41,870 nt of DNA from Burkholderiales bacterium (GCA_016191995.1 JACPVA010000061.1:1-41870); one strand, 5' to 3'. Counted from the first letter of the stretch, positions 18,395 through 27,174 are shown. Notes: generated by a model not told the origin, from the letters alone. Translations and numbers: made by a program.

Positions 18395-20560
18395 TCAGAC
18401 CGCCCGCCACGCCGCGGCCGCCGGGTTCCGCGCGCCGCCCTCCGCGACCGCCGAGCCCGCCGCGGCCCCGGCGATCGCGCTGCCCGCCTCGCCCGGGCGG
18501 TCGGCCTCGACCTCGACCAGGCAGTCGTAGAAGGTCGGGCCGCGGCCGATGTCGGTCAGCCGCGGGCTGGTCAGCTCGTTGACGTTCACGCCGTCGCGGC
18601 CGAACTTGCGCCACCAGACGCCGAGCGCGACGACCACCCCCGGCCGCGCGCGCGTGCTCAGCTCGGCGCGGCAACGGTAGACGCCGCGGTCGTTGAAGAT
18701 CCGCACCATGGCGCCGTCGGCGATGCCGCGCGCCGCCGCGTCGTCGGGGTGGATCTCGACCAGCGGCTCGCGCTCGGCGGCGCGCAGGCTGGCGACGTTG
18801 ACGAAGGTCGAGTTGAGGAAGTTGCGCGCCGGCGGCGAGATCATCGCCAGCGGAAAGCGCGCCGCCAGCGCCGGGTCGCGCTCTGCGCATTCGTGGTTGG
18901 CGACGAAGTCGGGCACCGGGTAGCCCGGCGCGCTGACGCGCGCGCGGCCGTCGGGGGTGGCGAAGCCGCCATCGGCGAACGGCTGCGGCGGCACGCGCAG
19001 CGGCGTCCAGCCGCGCGCGAACAGCTCGTCCAGGTCGATCCGGCCCGGCCGCCAGGCCTGGCGCACCATCGCCTCGTCGCTGTCGCCGAAGCCGGGATCG
19101 TCGAAGCCCATGCGCGCGGCCAGATCGCGGAAGATGCGCGCATTCGACCGCGCCTGCCCGAGCGGCGCGATCGCGGGGCGGTTCAGCATCGCGTAGGTGT
19201 GGCCGTAGGCGCCCTGGGTGTCCCAGTGCTCGAGCTGGGTCGTCGCCGGCAGCACGATATCGGCGTGGTCGGCGGTATCGGTCAGGAAATGCTCGAGCAC
19301 GACGGTGAACAGGTCCTCGCGCGCGAAGCCGGCGGCGACGCGCCGGCCGTCGGGCGCGACCGCGACCGGGTTGCTGTCGTAGACGACAAGCGCCTCGATG
19401 CGCGGGCCGAAGGCGGCCGACCCTTCAGCGAGCAGCGCGTCGCCGATCGAGACCATGTTGACGCTGCGCGGGCTGCGCCCGGCGAGCAGGTCCGGGCGCT
19501 GCAGCGCATCGACATCGATCGCACCCGCGAACCAGCCCGAGCTCGACAGCAGCATCCCGCCGCCGCGCTCCCGCCAGGCGCCGGTCAGGCAGGGCAGCAG
19601 TGCGATCAGCCGCACCGCGGCGCCGCCGCCGGCGTTGCGCTGCACGCCGTAGTTCAGCCGGATCCCGGCCGGCCGCGTCGTCGCCAGGTCGCGCGCCAGC
19701 TCGCGGATGGCGTCCGCCGGCACGCCGCAGACTGCCGCGGCGCGCTCGGGCGGCCACTGCAGCGCGCGCTCGCGCAGCGCCGGCCAGCCGTCGGGCCCCT
19801 GCTGCAGGTGGCGCGCGACATAGTCCTCGTCGACGCCGCCGTGCACGACCAGCTCGTGCATCAGCGCCAGCGCCAGCGCGCCGTCGCTGCCCGGGCGCAG
19901 CGCGAGGTGGCGGTGGCACTTGTCGGCGGTCTCGGTGCGCCGCGGGTCGATCGCCCACAGCTTGGCGCCGGCGCGCTTGGCCTGCTGCGCGAAGGTCCAG
20001 AAGTGCAGGTTGGACGCGATCGAGTGGCTGCCCCAGATCACGACCAGCCGGCTGGCGGTGAAATCCTGCACGTGCATGCCGAGCTTGCCGCCGTAGGTCG
20101 CGGTCAGCGCCTCGCCGCCGGCGGTCGAGCAGATCGTGCGCTCCAGCCGCGACGCGCCGAGCCGGTTGAAGAAGCGCGACGCCATGCCCTCGCCCTGCAC
20201 CAGCCCCATCGTGCCGGCGTAGCTGTAGGGCAGGATCGCCTGCGCGTCGCGCGCCGCGATCGCGCGCAGCTTCGTCGCGACCAGGCCCAACGCCTCGTCC
20301 CAGCCGATCGGCTCGAAACGGCCGGCGCCCTTGGGGCCGGTGCGCCTGAGCGGTGTCAGCACGCGCTCCGGGTGGTAGGTCCGCTCGGGGTAGCGGCTGA
20401 CCTTGGTGCACAGCGCACCCTGGGTCGTCGGGTGGTCGGGGTCGCCGGCCATGCGCACCGCGCGCCCGCCCTCGACGCTCACGCGCCAGGCGCAGGTGTC
20501 GGGGCAGTCGTGCGGGCAGAAGCCCTGCACGGGGGCGGTGGCGACAGCGGCGGCGCTCAT
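18395..20560 (-). CDS. Molybdopterin-dependent oxidoreductase (DMSO reductase family)
   Basis: A 721-residue enzyme of the large molybdopterin family. The N-terminal [4Fe-4S] motif is CPHDCPDTC (C15, C19, C23) with the fourth cysteine in GALCTKVSRYP. The bis-MGD-binding regions are visible as WGSHSIASN, DPRRTETADKCH and the C-terminal SPPARNFLNSTF. No Tat signal precedes the cluster, so it is probably cytoplasmic. The likely metal ligand region is TICSTAGG. No electron-transfer subunit is next to it, so partner and substrate are unknown; formate dehydrogenase-like and thiosulfate/polysulfide-like activities are both possible. The start ATG 20560 is set by the N-terminal cluster; no clear ribosome-binding site. 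Confidence 0.9.
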   Translation of the reverse strand: MSAAAVATAPVQGFCPHDCPDTCAWRVSVEGGRAVRMAGDPDHPTTQGALCTKVSRYPERTYHPERVLTPLRRTGPKGAGRFEPIGWDEALGLVATKLRAIAARDAQAILPYSYAGTMGLVQGEGMASRFFNRLGASRLERTICSTAGGEALTATYGGKLGMHVQDFTASRLVVIWGSHSIASNLHFWTFAQQAKRAGAKLWAIDPRRTETADKCHRHLALRPGSDGALALALMHELVVHGGVDEDYVARHLQQGPDGWPALRERALQWPPERAAAVCGVPADAIRELARDLATTRPAGIRLNYGVQRNAGGGAAVRLIALLPCLTGAWRERGGGMLLSSSGWFAGAIDVDALQRPDLLAGRSPRSVNMVSIGDALLAEGSAAFGPRIEALVVYDSNPVAVAPDGRRVAAGFAREDLFTVVLEHFLTDTADHADIVLPATTQLEHWDTQGAYGHTYAMLNRPAIAPLGQARSNARIFRDLAARMGFDDPGFGDSDEAMVRQAWRPGRIDLDELFARGWTPLRVPPQPFADGGFATPDGRARVSAPGYPVPDFVANHECAERDPALAARFPLAMISPPARNFLNSTFVNVASLRAAEREPLVEIHPDDAAARGIADGAMVRIFNDRGVYRCRAELSTRARPGVVVALGVWWRKFGRDGVNVNELTSPRLTDIGRGPTFYDCLVEVEADRPGEAGSAIAGAAAGSAVAEGGARNPAAAAWRAV

Positions 20561-20701
20561 GCCGCTATCGTATCGGGGCGCGGCCGTCGTGCACCGCAGG
20601 CATCCCGATCCCCCCGCGGCGCGGAAACGGCGCGCCGCCCATGGGCATCGCAGGGCCCCTAAACTGGGTTGCTCCGTCCGCCTCGCCCCGGGGTCCGCAC
20701 G

Positions 20702-21898
20702 ATGAAGCTGATCGAATCCATCCTCGCCGACGCGCCGGCCATCGCCACGATGCGGCGCGATATCCACGCCCACCCCGAGCTGTGCTTCGAGGAGGAGCGC
20801 ACGTCCGAGCTGATCGCGCGCGCGCTGGCCGACTGGGGCATCGAGGTGCACCGCGGCCTCGCCAAGACCGGCGTCGTCGGCGTCGTTCGCGGCGGCAGCT
20901 CGAACCGTGCGGTCGGGCTGCGCGCCGACATCGACGCGCTGCCGATGACCGAGCACAACCGCTTCGAGCACGCCAGCCGCCACCCCGGGCGCATGCACGC
21001 CTGCGGCCACGACGGCCACACGGCGATGCTGCTGGCCGCGGCCAAACATCTGGCGGCGAACCGCCGCTTCGACGGCAGCGTCGTCCTCGTCTTCCAGCCC
21101 GCCGAGGAAGGCGGCGGCGGCGCGCGCGAGATGATCGCGGACGGCTTGTTCGAGCGCTTCCCGATGGAGGCGATCTTCGGCGCGCACAACTGGCCCGGGC
21201 TGGCGGTCGGTCAGTTCGCGCTCGCGCCGGGGCCGGTGTTCGCGAGCTCGAACGACTTCGAGATCGCGCTCTGCGGCAAGGGTGCGCACGGCGCGATGCC
21301 CAACCTCGGCATCGACCCGGTGCCGGCGGCGTGCCAGATGGTGCAGGCCTTCCAGACCATCGTCACGCGCAACAAGCGCCCGCTGGATACCGCGGTGATC
21401 TCGGTGACGGTGATCCACGCCGGCGAGGCGACCAACGTCATCCCCGACACCTGCACCCTGGCAGGCACGGCGCGGACCTTCACGACCGAGGTGCTGGACC
21501 TCGTCGAGCGCCGCATGAAGGCGGTTGCCGAGGCGACCGCAGCCGCGTTCGAGTGCGGCGTCGAGTTCCAGTTCAGGCGCAACTACCCGCCGACCATCAA
21601 CCACGCCGCCGAGACCGATTTCGCGCGCGAGCTGCTGGCCGAGGTCGCCGGCGCCGGCAACGTGCTGCCGTTCGAGCCGACGATGGGCGCCGAGGACTTC
21701 AGCTACTACCTTCAGCACAAGCCGGGCTGCTACTTCCTGATCGGCAACGGCGATGGCGGCCACCGCGCCGGCGGCCACGGGCTGGGGCCGTGCATGCTGC
21801 ACAACCCGAGCTACGATTTCAACGACGAGCTGATCCCGCTGGGTGCGACGGCCTGGGTGCGGCTGGCCGAGAAGTGGCTCGCGACACCGCGGCGCTGA
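20702..21898 (+). CDS. M20 family metallo-amidohydrolase (hippurate hydrolase-like)
   Basis: A 398-residue dinuclear-metal hydrolase that removes acyl groups from N-acyl amino acids or related amides. The N-terminus MRRDIHAHPELCFEE is typical. Metal-binding sites are visible as ACGHDGHTAM and the paired glutamates in QPAEEGGGGAREM, plus HNWPG and the late EDFSYYLQ and PSYDFND motifs. No signal peptide. The start ATG 20702 fits the family; an in-frame reading from 20669 would only add 11 residues. It is divergent from the molybdopterin oxidoreductase gene (141 bp between starts) and is followed after 70 bp by a DUF2817 peptidase that may share its transcript. Confidence 0.94.
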   Translation: MKLIESILADAPAIATMRRDIHAHPELCFEEERTSELIARALADWGIEVHRGLAKTGVVGVVRGGSSNRAVGLRADIDALPMTEHNRFEHASRHPGRMHACGHDGHTAMLLAAAKHLAANRRFDGSVVLVFQPAEEGGGGAREMIADGLFERFPMEAIFGAHNWPGLAVGQFALAPGPVFASSNDFEIALCGKGAHGAMPNLGIDPVPAACQMVQAFQTIVTRNKRPLDTAVISVTVIHAGEATNVIPDTCTLAGTARTFTTEVLDLVERRMKAVAEATAAAFECGVEFQFRRNYPPTINHAAETDFARELLAEVAGAGNVLPFEPTMGAEDFSYYLQHKPGCYFLIGNGDGGHRAGGHGLGPCMLHNPSYDFNDELIPLGATAWVRLAEKWLATPRR

Positions 21899-21968
21899 GC
21901 GCGGCGGAGGCCCCTCGACGCGGCCGGCCCCACGTCCGACGCCTTCGCGCAAGAAAGGACCGCGCAAG

Positions 21969-23054
21969 ATGACCGACGCCTCCCGCTTCTTCGCCCAGAG
22001 CTATGCCGAGGCGCGCGCGGGCTTCCTGGCCGCTGCCGCCGAGGCGGGGCTCGCCGTGCACGGCCACGCCCACCCGATGCTCGGCAGCGACGGCGAGGCG
22101 CTGGCGATGGACGTCGCGCGCTTCGGGGCCGCCGACGCGCGGGCGCTGCTGATCGTCTCGAGCGCCTGCCATGGGGTCGAGGGCTTCTGCGGCTCGGGCG
22201 TGCAGCGCGCGTTGCTGGCCGACCCTGGCCTGCACGCCGAGGCGCGCGCCGCCGGCGTCGCGCTGCTATACGTCCACGCGCTCAATCCCTGGGGATTCTC
22301 GTGGTGGCGCCGCGTGACGCAGGAGAACGTCGACCTGAACCGCAACTTCGTCGACTTCCACGCACCCTTGCCGCCCAACCCGGGCTACGACGAACTGGCG
22401 ACCTGGATCGTGCCGCGCGACTGGCCCAGCCCCGAGGCCGACGCCAGGCTCTCGGCCTACGCCGACGCGCATGGCCCGCGCGCGCTGCAGGAGGCGATCA
22501 GCCGCGGCCAGTATGCGCATCCGGAAGGCCTGTTCTACGGCGGGCGCGCACCGACCTGGAGCCACCAGACGCTGCGCCACGTGCTGCACGACCACGGCCG
22601 GCGCTGCGCGCGGCTGGGCTGGATCGACCTGCACACGGGGCTCGGGCCCAGCGGCCACGGCGAGCGCATCTTCGCCGGCCCGGACGATGCGGACACGCTC
22701 GCGCGCGCCCGTGCCTGGTGGGGCGGCGCGGTGACCTCGATCTACGACGGCAGCTCGAGCTCGGCGCGGCTGAGCGGGCTGATGTGGCTCGCGGCCTGGC
22801 AGGAATGCCCGCGGGCGCAGATCACCGGCATGGCGCTGGAGTACGGCACGCTGCCGCTGCCCGCGGTGCTGGACGCGCTGCGCGCCGACCACTGGCTGGC
22901 GCTGCACCCCGAGGCTCCGCAGCCGCAGCGCGAGGCGATCCGCCGCCGCATGCGCGACACCTTCTATGTCGACGACGACGAATGGAAGGCGCGCGTCGTC
23001 GAGCAGGGCTTGCAGGCGGTGCGCGAGGCGGTGCGGGGGATGGGCGGCGATTAG
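21969..23054 (+). CDS. DUF2817 / M14-like zinc carboxypeptidase family protein
   Basis: A 361-residue cytoplasmic protein related to M14 carboxypeptidases. The first zinc site is SSACHGVEGFCGS (His and Glu), the conserved arginine and asparagine stretch is ENVDLNRNF, and the third ligand is probably His in DLHTGLGPSGHGER. A late ALEYGT holds the likely catalytic Glu. AAAGGAC precedes the ATG at 21969. The neighbouring amidohydrolase and this gene may both act on small peptides or amides. After its stop, 280 bp hold the PEP-CTERM gene's promoter region. Confidence 0.9.
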   Translation: MTDASRFFAQSYAEARAGFLAAAAEAGLAVHGHAHPMLGSDGEALAMDVARFGAADARALLIVSSACHGVEGFCGSGVQRALLADPGLHAEARAAGVALLYVHALNPWGFSWWRRVTQENVDLNRNFVDFHAPLPPNPGYDELATWIVPRDWPSPEADARLSAYADAHGPRALQEAISRGQYAHPEGLFYGGRAPTWSHQTLRHVLHDHGRRCARLGWIDLHTGLGPSGHGERIFAGPDDADTLARARAWWGGAVTSIYDGSSSSARLSGLMWLAAWQECPRAQITGMALEYGTLPLPAVLDALRADHWLALHPEAPQPQREAIRRRMRDTFYVDDDEWKARVVEQGLQAVREAVRGMGGD

Positions 23055-23170
23055 GGGCCACGCCGCGCATTGCAGCCTGCATTTGGGCGCAGCGCTTCGT
23101 GCTCACGGTACAGCCCCATTCCTGTCACCGTGGAACGCCGCCGGCTGCTGCTTGCGGTTGGCGCTGCAAC

Positions 23171-23191
23171 GCTGTCGGAAATCTTTACAGC
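23171..23191 (+). promoter_or_regulatory. Dyad upstream of the sigma-54 promoter; candidate PrsR-type activator site
   Basis: GCTGT (23171-23175) and ACAGC (23187-23191) flank CGGAAATCTTT. The dyad is 62 bp upstream of the -24 box, a normal place for an enhancer-binding protein. In related bacteria PEP-CTERM genes are controlled by RpoN with the PrsK/PrsR pair; linking this site to PrsR is inference. Confidence 0.45.
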
Positions 23192-23252
23192 TCGCCAGCC
23201 GTTCAATCCGCTGCCGTCGCTATGTCGCTGATTTGTTGGGCATTTCGTTGAT

Positions 23253-23268
23253 TGGCCCGTGTCTTGCA
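23253..23268 (+). promoter_or_regulatory. Sigma-54 (-24/-12) promoter of the PEP-CTERM gene
   Basis: TGGCCCG, 4 bases, then TTGCA matches the consensus TGGCACG-N4-TTGCW with one mismatch, and GG and GC elements are correctly spaced. It lies 67 bp before the ATG. A hairpin (arms GCCGCA 23283-23288 and TGCGGC 23295-23300) is in the leader. Confidence 0.7.
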
Positions 23269-23334
23269 AAGACCTCTTGCCTGCCGCACGCGGATGCGGC
23301 GGATCACTTGGCTGGTCTCTTACCGGAGAACCTC

Positions 23335-24285
23335 ATGAGTATCCTCACCAAGCCGCTGAAGGCCCTGATCGTGGCTGCCGTCGCTGGGGCGTCGGTGGTG
23401 GCATCGGCGGCGCCATTCACGCTAAACAACGTCTTTGTGTCGTCGGGGATCGGCACAGTGCTCGAATACACACCAACCGGGACGTTGGTGCAGACGCTGA
23501 GCGTCGGGACAGGTTTCATCACCGGCTCGGCGTTCGACGGCAGCAACAACTTCTACGCCACGCGCTTCTCGAACAACTTGGTGCAGAAGTTCAGCTCCGC
23601 AGGCGCCGACCTCGGCAACTTTGGCGGTGGCTACTCGACGCCCGAGAGCGTCGTGATCGACGCGTCGAACAACGTCTACGTCGGCAGCATCGGCGGCGGC
23701 ATTCGGAAGTTCGACTCGGCAGGCGCGTTCCAGTCCTCGTCGATTGCGGGGACGCGGGTCGATTTCATGGATCTGGCTGCCGATCAGAAAACCATGTACT
23801 TCACGCAGGAGGGCGGCGAAGTCAAGCGCGTCGACGTATCGACCGACACCCCGCTGACCGACTTCTCCACCGACGTCGAGCAGGCCTTCGCGCTGCGCAT
23901 CCGTTCCAACGGCGATGTGATCGTCGCCGACGGCGCCGAAATCGAGTATCTCAACGGGCTCGGAGCCGAGACGGCGAGCTACGACATCGCCGGAGCTGGC
24001 CTCTGGTTCGCGCTCAACCTCGACCCGGATGGCACGTCGTTCTGGAGCGCGACGACTGACGGCCTGATCGCGCGCTTCGACATCGCGACCGGCACGGTGC
24101 TGAGCTCCTGGACCGTCAGCGACACGAACGGCGTTTGGGGACTCGCCATCCTCGGCGAGCCGACGACCGGCGGCCCCGGGCCAGGCCCCGGAGTCCCCGA
24201 GCCCGGGACGCTCGCGCTCGTCGGACTCGCGCTTCTGGGCCTGACCAAGGCACGCCGTGCGGCAGCCCGGCGCGAGTCGCGCTGA
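23335..24285 (+). CDS. PEP-CTERM sorting domain protein with beta-propeller-like body
   Basis: A 316-residue secreted protein. The signal peptide spans about residues 1-26 (LIVAAVAGASVVASAAP). The body has repeated NHL/SMP-30-like blades, for example SAFDGSNNFYATRF, VVIDASNNVYVGSIGGG and RSNGDVIVADG. A Gly/Pro linker (GGPGPGPG) leads to the sorting signal VPEPGTLALVGLALLGLTKA followed by an Arg cluster, the substrate signal for exosortase A (XrtA). No exosortase gene is in the window, so it must be encoded elsewhere. GGAGA lies 6 bases before the ATG. Codon use is less extremely GC-rich than the neighbours. In related species such proteins support floc or extracellular matrix formation. Confidence 0.93.
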   Translation: MSILTKPLKALIVAAVAGASVVASAAPFTLNNVFVSSGIGTVLEYTPTGTLVQTLSVGTGFITGSAFDGSNNFYATRFSNNLVQKFSSAGADLGNFGGGYSTPESVVIDASNNVYVGSIGGGIRKFDSAGAFQSSSIAGTRVDFMDLAADQKTMYFTQEGGEVKRVDVSTDTPLTDFSTDVEQAFALRIRSNGDVIVADGAEIEYLNGLGAETASYDIAGAGLWFALNLDPDGTSFWSATTDGLIARFDIATGTVLSSWTVSDTNGVWGLAILGEPTTGGPGPGPGVPEPGTLALVGLALLGLTKARRAAARRESR

Positions 24286-24303
24286 GCGATATATCTCGCT
24301 CAG
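24282..24303 (+). repeat. Inverted repeat at the PEP-CTERM stop codon
   Basis: Eight-base arms CTGAGCGA and TCGCTCAG are separated by TATATC; the left arm includes the TGA stop. It could form an mRNA 3' hairpin upstream of the terminator at 24366. Confidence 0.55.
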
Positions 24304-24365
24304 CCTTGCATCGCCTCGGACGGGGCTGCTGCTGCCGATGACGCGCAGCCGCCCCGAGACACACG

Positions 24366-24389
24366 AAAATGGCCCTTCGGGGCCGTTTT
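24366..24389. terminator. Bidirectional intrinsic terminator between PEP-CTERM gene and pgi
   Basis: The stem pairs GGCCC (24371-24375) with GGGCC (24380-24384) around a TTCG tetraloop closed by C-G. AAAA precedes and GTTTT follows, so each strand has a T-run. The place between two convergent genes fits. Confidence 0.88.
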
Positions 24390-24434
24390 GCTTCCCAGGT
24401 TGCACGAGATCGCCCCTGGGTCGCCTCCGTTCGT

Positions 24435-26051
24435 TCAGCGCCGCAGCCTCGCCAGCAACCCCGCCGTCGAAGCATCCAGCCCCGCCATGTCGCCGCTCTC
24501 GAAGCGCGGCAGCAGCTCGTTGCACAGGGCCTTGCCGAGCTCGACGCCCCATTGGTCGAAGGCGTTGAGGCCCCAGACCGCGGCGCTCGTGAAGACGCGG
24601 TGCTCGTACAGCGCCAGCAGCGCACCGAGCGAACGCGGCGTCAGCGCGTCCAGCAGCAGCGTCGTGCTCGGCCGGTTGCCGGGGAAGCTGCGGTGGCGCG
24701 CGATCACCGCCGGGTCCATGCCGGCCGCGGCGGTCGGCGGCTTCTCGCGCAACGCCTGATCGGCCGTCTTGCCAAGCATCAGCGCCTGCGACTGCGCCAG
24801 CGCATTGGCCAGCAGCTTGCGGTGCAGGTCGGCGTGGCCGTGGGTCGGCCGGCGCACGACGATGAACTCCACCGGCACCACGTCGCTGCCCTGGTGCAGC
24901 ATCTGGAAGAACGCGTGCTGGCCGTTGGTGCCGGGCTCGCCCCAGACCACCGGGCTGGTCGCGTAGGGCAGCGGCTCGCCCGCGAGATCGACCGACTTGC
25001 CGTTGCTCTCCATCTCGAGCTGCTGCAGGTAGGCCGGCAGCCGCTTCAGGCCCTGGTGATAGGGCGCGATGCAGCGCGTCGGGAAGCGGTGGAAGTTGCG
25101 GTACCAGACGTCGAGCAGCCCGAGCTGCAGCGGCAGGTTGGACCCGACCGGCGCCTCGGCGAAATGGCGGTCCATCGCGTGCGCGCCGGCGAGCAGTTCG
25201 CGGAAATGCTCGCTGCCGACCGCGATCGCGATCGGCAGCCCGATCGCGCTCCAAAGCGAGTAGCGCCCGCCGACCCAATCCCAGAAGCCGAAGGTCGTGT
25301 CGATGCCGAACGCGGCCGCCGCCTCGACATTCGTCGTCGTGGCGACGAAATGGCGCTCCAGGTGCTGCCCGCCCTGCGAAAGGAACCACTCGCGAGCGAC
25401 CTGCGCGTTGGCCATCGTCTCCTGCGTCGTGAAGGTCTTGCTGGCGACGACAAACAGCGTCGACTTCGCGCGCAGCCGGCGCAGCACCGGCGCGATATCG
25501 TGGCCGTCGACGTTGCTGACGAAGTGAAAGCGGATGTCCGGGTGGACGAAGGCGTCCAGCGCCGGCACCACCATCTGCGGGCCGAGGTCGCTGCCGCCGA
25601 TGCCGATATTGACGATATCGGTGATCCCGCGCGCCGGCTCGCGCACATGGTCGGCGAAGTCGAGCATGGCGTCCAGCACCGCGTGCACCTCGGCGTTGAA
25701 CGGTGTGGCCGCGCCGCGCGGGGCGCGCAGCGCGGTGTGCAGCACGGCGCGGCCCTCGGTGGCGTTGATCGGCTCGCCGGCGAACATCGCGTCGCGCCGC
25801 GCCGCGACGCCGCACTCGCGCGCCAGGTCCGCCAGCAGGCTGCGCGTGGCGGCGTCCCAGCGCGCCTTCGAAAGGTCGGCGAAGACCTCCGGCGCCTGCA
25901 CGCCGAAGGCGTCGAAGCGGCCGCCGTCGCGGGCGAAGGCCTCGCGCAAGTCCAGCGTGCGGCCGCTGGTGTCGAAGTGGCGCGCCAGGCCCGCCCAGGC
26001 CCCTGTGCGGTCGCCGCGCGGGAAGTCCATCGCCCGCCCTGCCTTCTTCAT
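24435..26051 (-). CDS. pgi: Glucose-6-phosphate isomerase
   Basis: A 538-residue cytoplasmic enzyme interconverting glucose-6-phosphate and fructose-6-phosphate. Diagnostic motifs are all present: NIGIGGSDLGP, SKTFTTQETM, GGRYSLWSAIGLP, the catalytic region WGEPGTNGQHAFFQ and the C-terminal lysine in DQWGVELGKAL. The start ATG 26051 overlaps the stop of the upstream transaldolase-family gene by 4 bp (ATGA); a second ATG at 26030 (MDFPRGDR) is an alternative. The gene ends 45 bp from the terminator at 24366-24389. Confidence is very high. Confidence 0.97.
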   Translation of the reverse strand: MKKAGRAMDFPRGDRTGAWAGLARHFDTSGRTLDLREAFARDGGRFDAFGVQAPEVFADLSKARWDAATRSLLADLARECGVAARRDAMFAGEPINATEGRAVLHTALRAPRGAATPFNAEVHAVLDAMLDFADHVREPARGITDIVNIGIGGSDLGPQMVVPALDAFVHPDIRFHFVSNVDGHDIAPVLRRLRAKSTLFVVASKTFTTQETMANAQVAREWFLSQGGQHLERHFVATTTNVEAAAAFGIDTTFGFWDWVGGRYSLWSAIGLPIAIAVGSEHFRELLAGAHAMDRHFAEAPVGSNLPLQLGLLDVWYRNFHRFPTRCIAPYHQGLKRLPAYLQQLEMESNGKSVDLAGEPLPYATSPVVWGEPGTNGQHAFFQMLHQGSDVVPVEFIVVRRPTHGHADLHRKLLANALAQSQALMLGKTADQALREKPPTAAAGMDPAVIARHRSFPGNRPSTTLLLDALTPRSLGALLALYEHRVFTSAAVWGLNAFDQWGVELGKALCNELLPRFESGDMAGLDASTAGLLARLRR

Positions 26052-27061
26052 CCGCCGCGCCGCGCCGCGATCGCGCGGTCGAGCGCCGCCGCAGCCGCCG
26101 CGAATTCCCGGATCCCGGCCGCCAGCAGTTCGGTGGCCATCGCGTCCTCGTTCAGCGACCAGCGGAAGCTCGCCTCGTTGAAGGTGCTGGCATGCATCGT
26201 CGCCGCCTCGGCGTCGCCGCGCACCAGCCTGCGCGGCACTTCGCCCGCGGCTGCGTGCAGCAGCGCCAGCAGCGCGGCGTCGATCGCCAGCCGCTCGCAG
26301 CCGGCCAGCGCCAGCGCCTGCGCGGCGTCGCGCAGCTCGGCGCCGACGACCTCGGTCGCGAAGCCGTAGTGGCGCAGGTAGCGCCACAGCCGCGTCAGCG
26401 TCTGCACGCCCGGATCGCCGGCGGCCGGATCGATCGGCTCGGCCAAGGCCGCCGCCGGGCACCCGGCGTCGGCGGCGCCGGGGGACGCAGCGGCGGCCGC
26501 GGCAGCACGCTGCGGCGCCATCCGCTGCCAGTCGCCGATGCGCCCGACCGGGCAGGCGATGCGCGCCACGCCGGCATCGCCGCAAAGCACCGCCTGGCAC
26601 AGGCCGAGCACCAGCGTCGCCTCGCACCCGATGCCCTCGCGCGCCAGCGCGCGGGCGGCCTGGATGCCCTCCCAGGTCGCGACGATGCGCAGCCGCACGC
26701 GCGCGCGGTCGATGCCGGCCTTCTCGTACAGATGCACCAGGCGCCGCGCGCGCGCGACGCTGCCGGCGGTGTCGAATGCCAGCCTGGCATCGACATCGGT
26801 GCCGATGCAACCGGGCAGCGACTCGAGCACCGCGCATCCGAGCTGCACCCGCAGCGCATCGGCGAGGTCGGCCGGCGGCTCGCCGGCATGCGCGGCCAGC
26901 GCCTGCGACAGCCGTGGTGCGAGCGCGCCTTGCCGCAGCTCGTGCAGCACGGCGGCATCGCCGATCGACGCATCGCGCGGTGCGAGCTGCGCGATCACGC
27001 CGGCGTCGGCCGTCGTCGCGACGACGGCGGAGTGGGCCTTCAGGGCGTCGAGCAGCAGCAT
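26048..27061 (-). CDS. Transaldolase-family protein lacking key catalytic residues
   Basis: A 337-residue protein that aligns along its length with class I transaldolase (VDARLAFDT, ATWEGIQAARALAREGI, PVGRIGDW, LAGCERLAIDAALLALL, FRWSLNEDAMATELLAAGIR). Compared with E. coli TalB as I remember it, the Schiff-base lysine K132 is Arg (RLRIVATW instead of IKLAST), D17 is Thr, N35 in the TTNPS motif is Gly, E96 is Asp, N154 is Glu and S176 is Ala. The phosphate-binding R181 and R228 and T156 are kept. It is therefore probably not a normal transaldolase. It is coupled to pgi by a 4-bp overlap. The frame is clean, with no sign of decay, so a retained non-catalytic or changed role is likely. Confidence 0.85.
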   Translation of the reverse strand: MLLLDALKAHSAVVATTADAGVIAQLAPRDASIGDAAVLHELRQGALAPRLSQALAAHAGEPPADLADALRVQLGCAVLESLPGCIGTDVDARLAFDTAGSVARARRLVHLYEKAGIDRARVRLRIVATWEGIQAARALAREGIGCEATLVLGLCQAVLCGDAGVARIACPVGRIGDWQRMAPQRAAAAAAASPGAADAGCPAAALAEPIDPAAGDPGVQTLTRLWRYLRHYGFATEVVGAELRDAAQALALAGCERLAIDAALLALLHAAAGEVPRRLVRGDAEAATMHASTFNEASFRWSLNEDAMATELLAAGIREFAAAAAALDRAIAARRGG

Positions 27062-27117
27062 GCCGCGATTAGACTCGATCCCGCGCCACAGGCGCCGGCG
27101 CGAAAAGTGACACCTGC

Positions 27118-27142
27118 GACGCCACGGCTCGGGGGTGGCGTC
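27118..27142. promoter_or_regulatory. Perfect inverted repeat between divergent tal-like and beta-helix genes
   Basis: Eight-base arms GACGCCAC (27118-27125) and GTGGCGTC (27135-27142) with a 9-base spacer lie in the 113-bp divergent region. It could be an operator or the stem of a leader; no regulator is known. Confidence 0.35.
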
Positions 27143-27174
27143 GAGCGCGGCGGCCTGTTACAAACCGCCCTGCG

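Noticed and set aside
16625..20662. A plus-strand open frame of about 1345 codons across brnT, PHA-system, aminopeptidase and molybdopterin genes
   Set aside because: It is a shadow of four well-recognised minus-strand genes and shows no domain of its own.
20561..20701. TAAACT before the M20 gene as a -10 box
   Set aside because: Four of six matches without a -35 is expected by chance.
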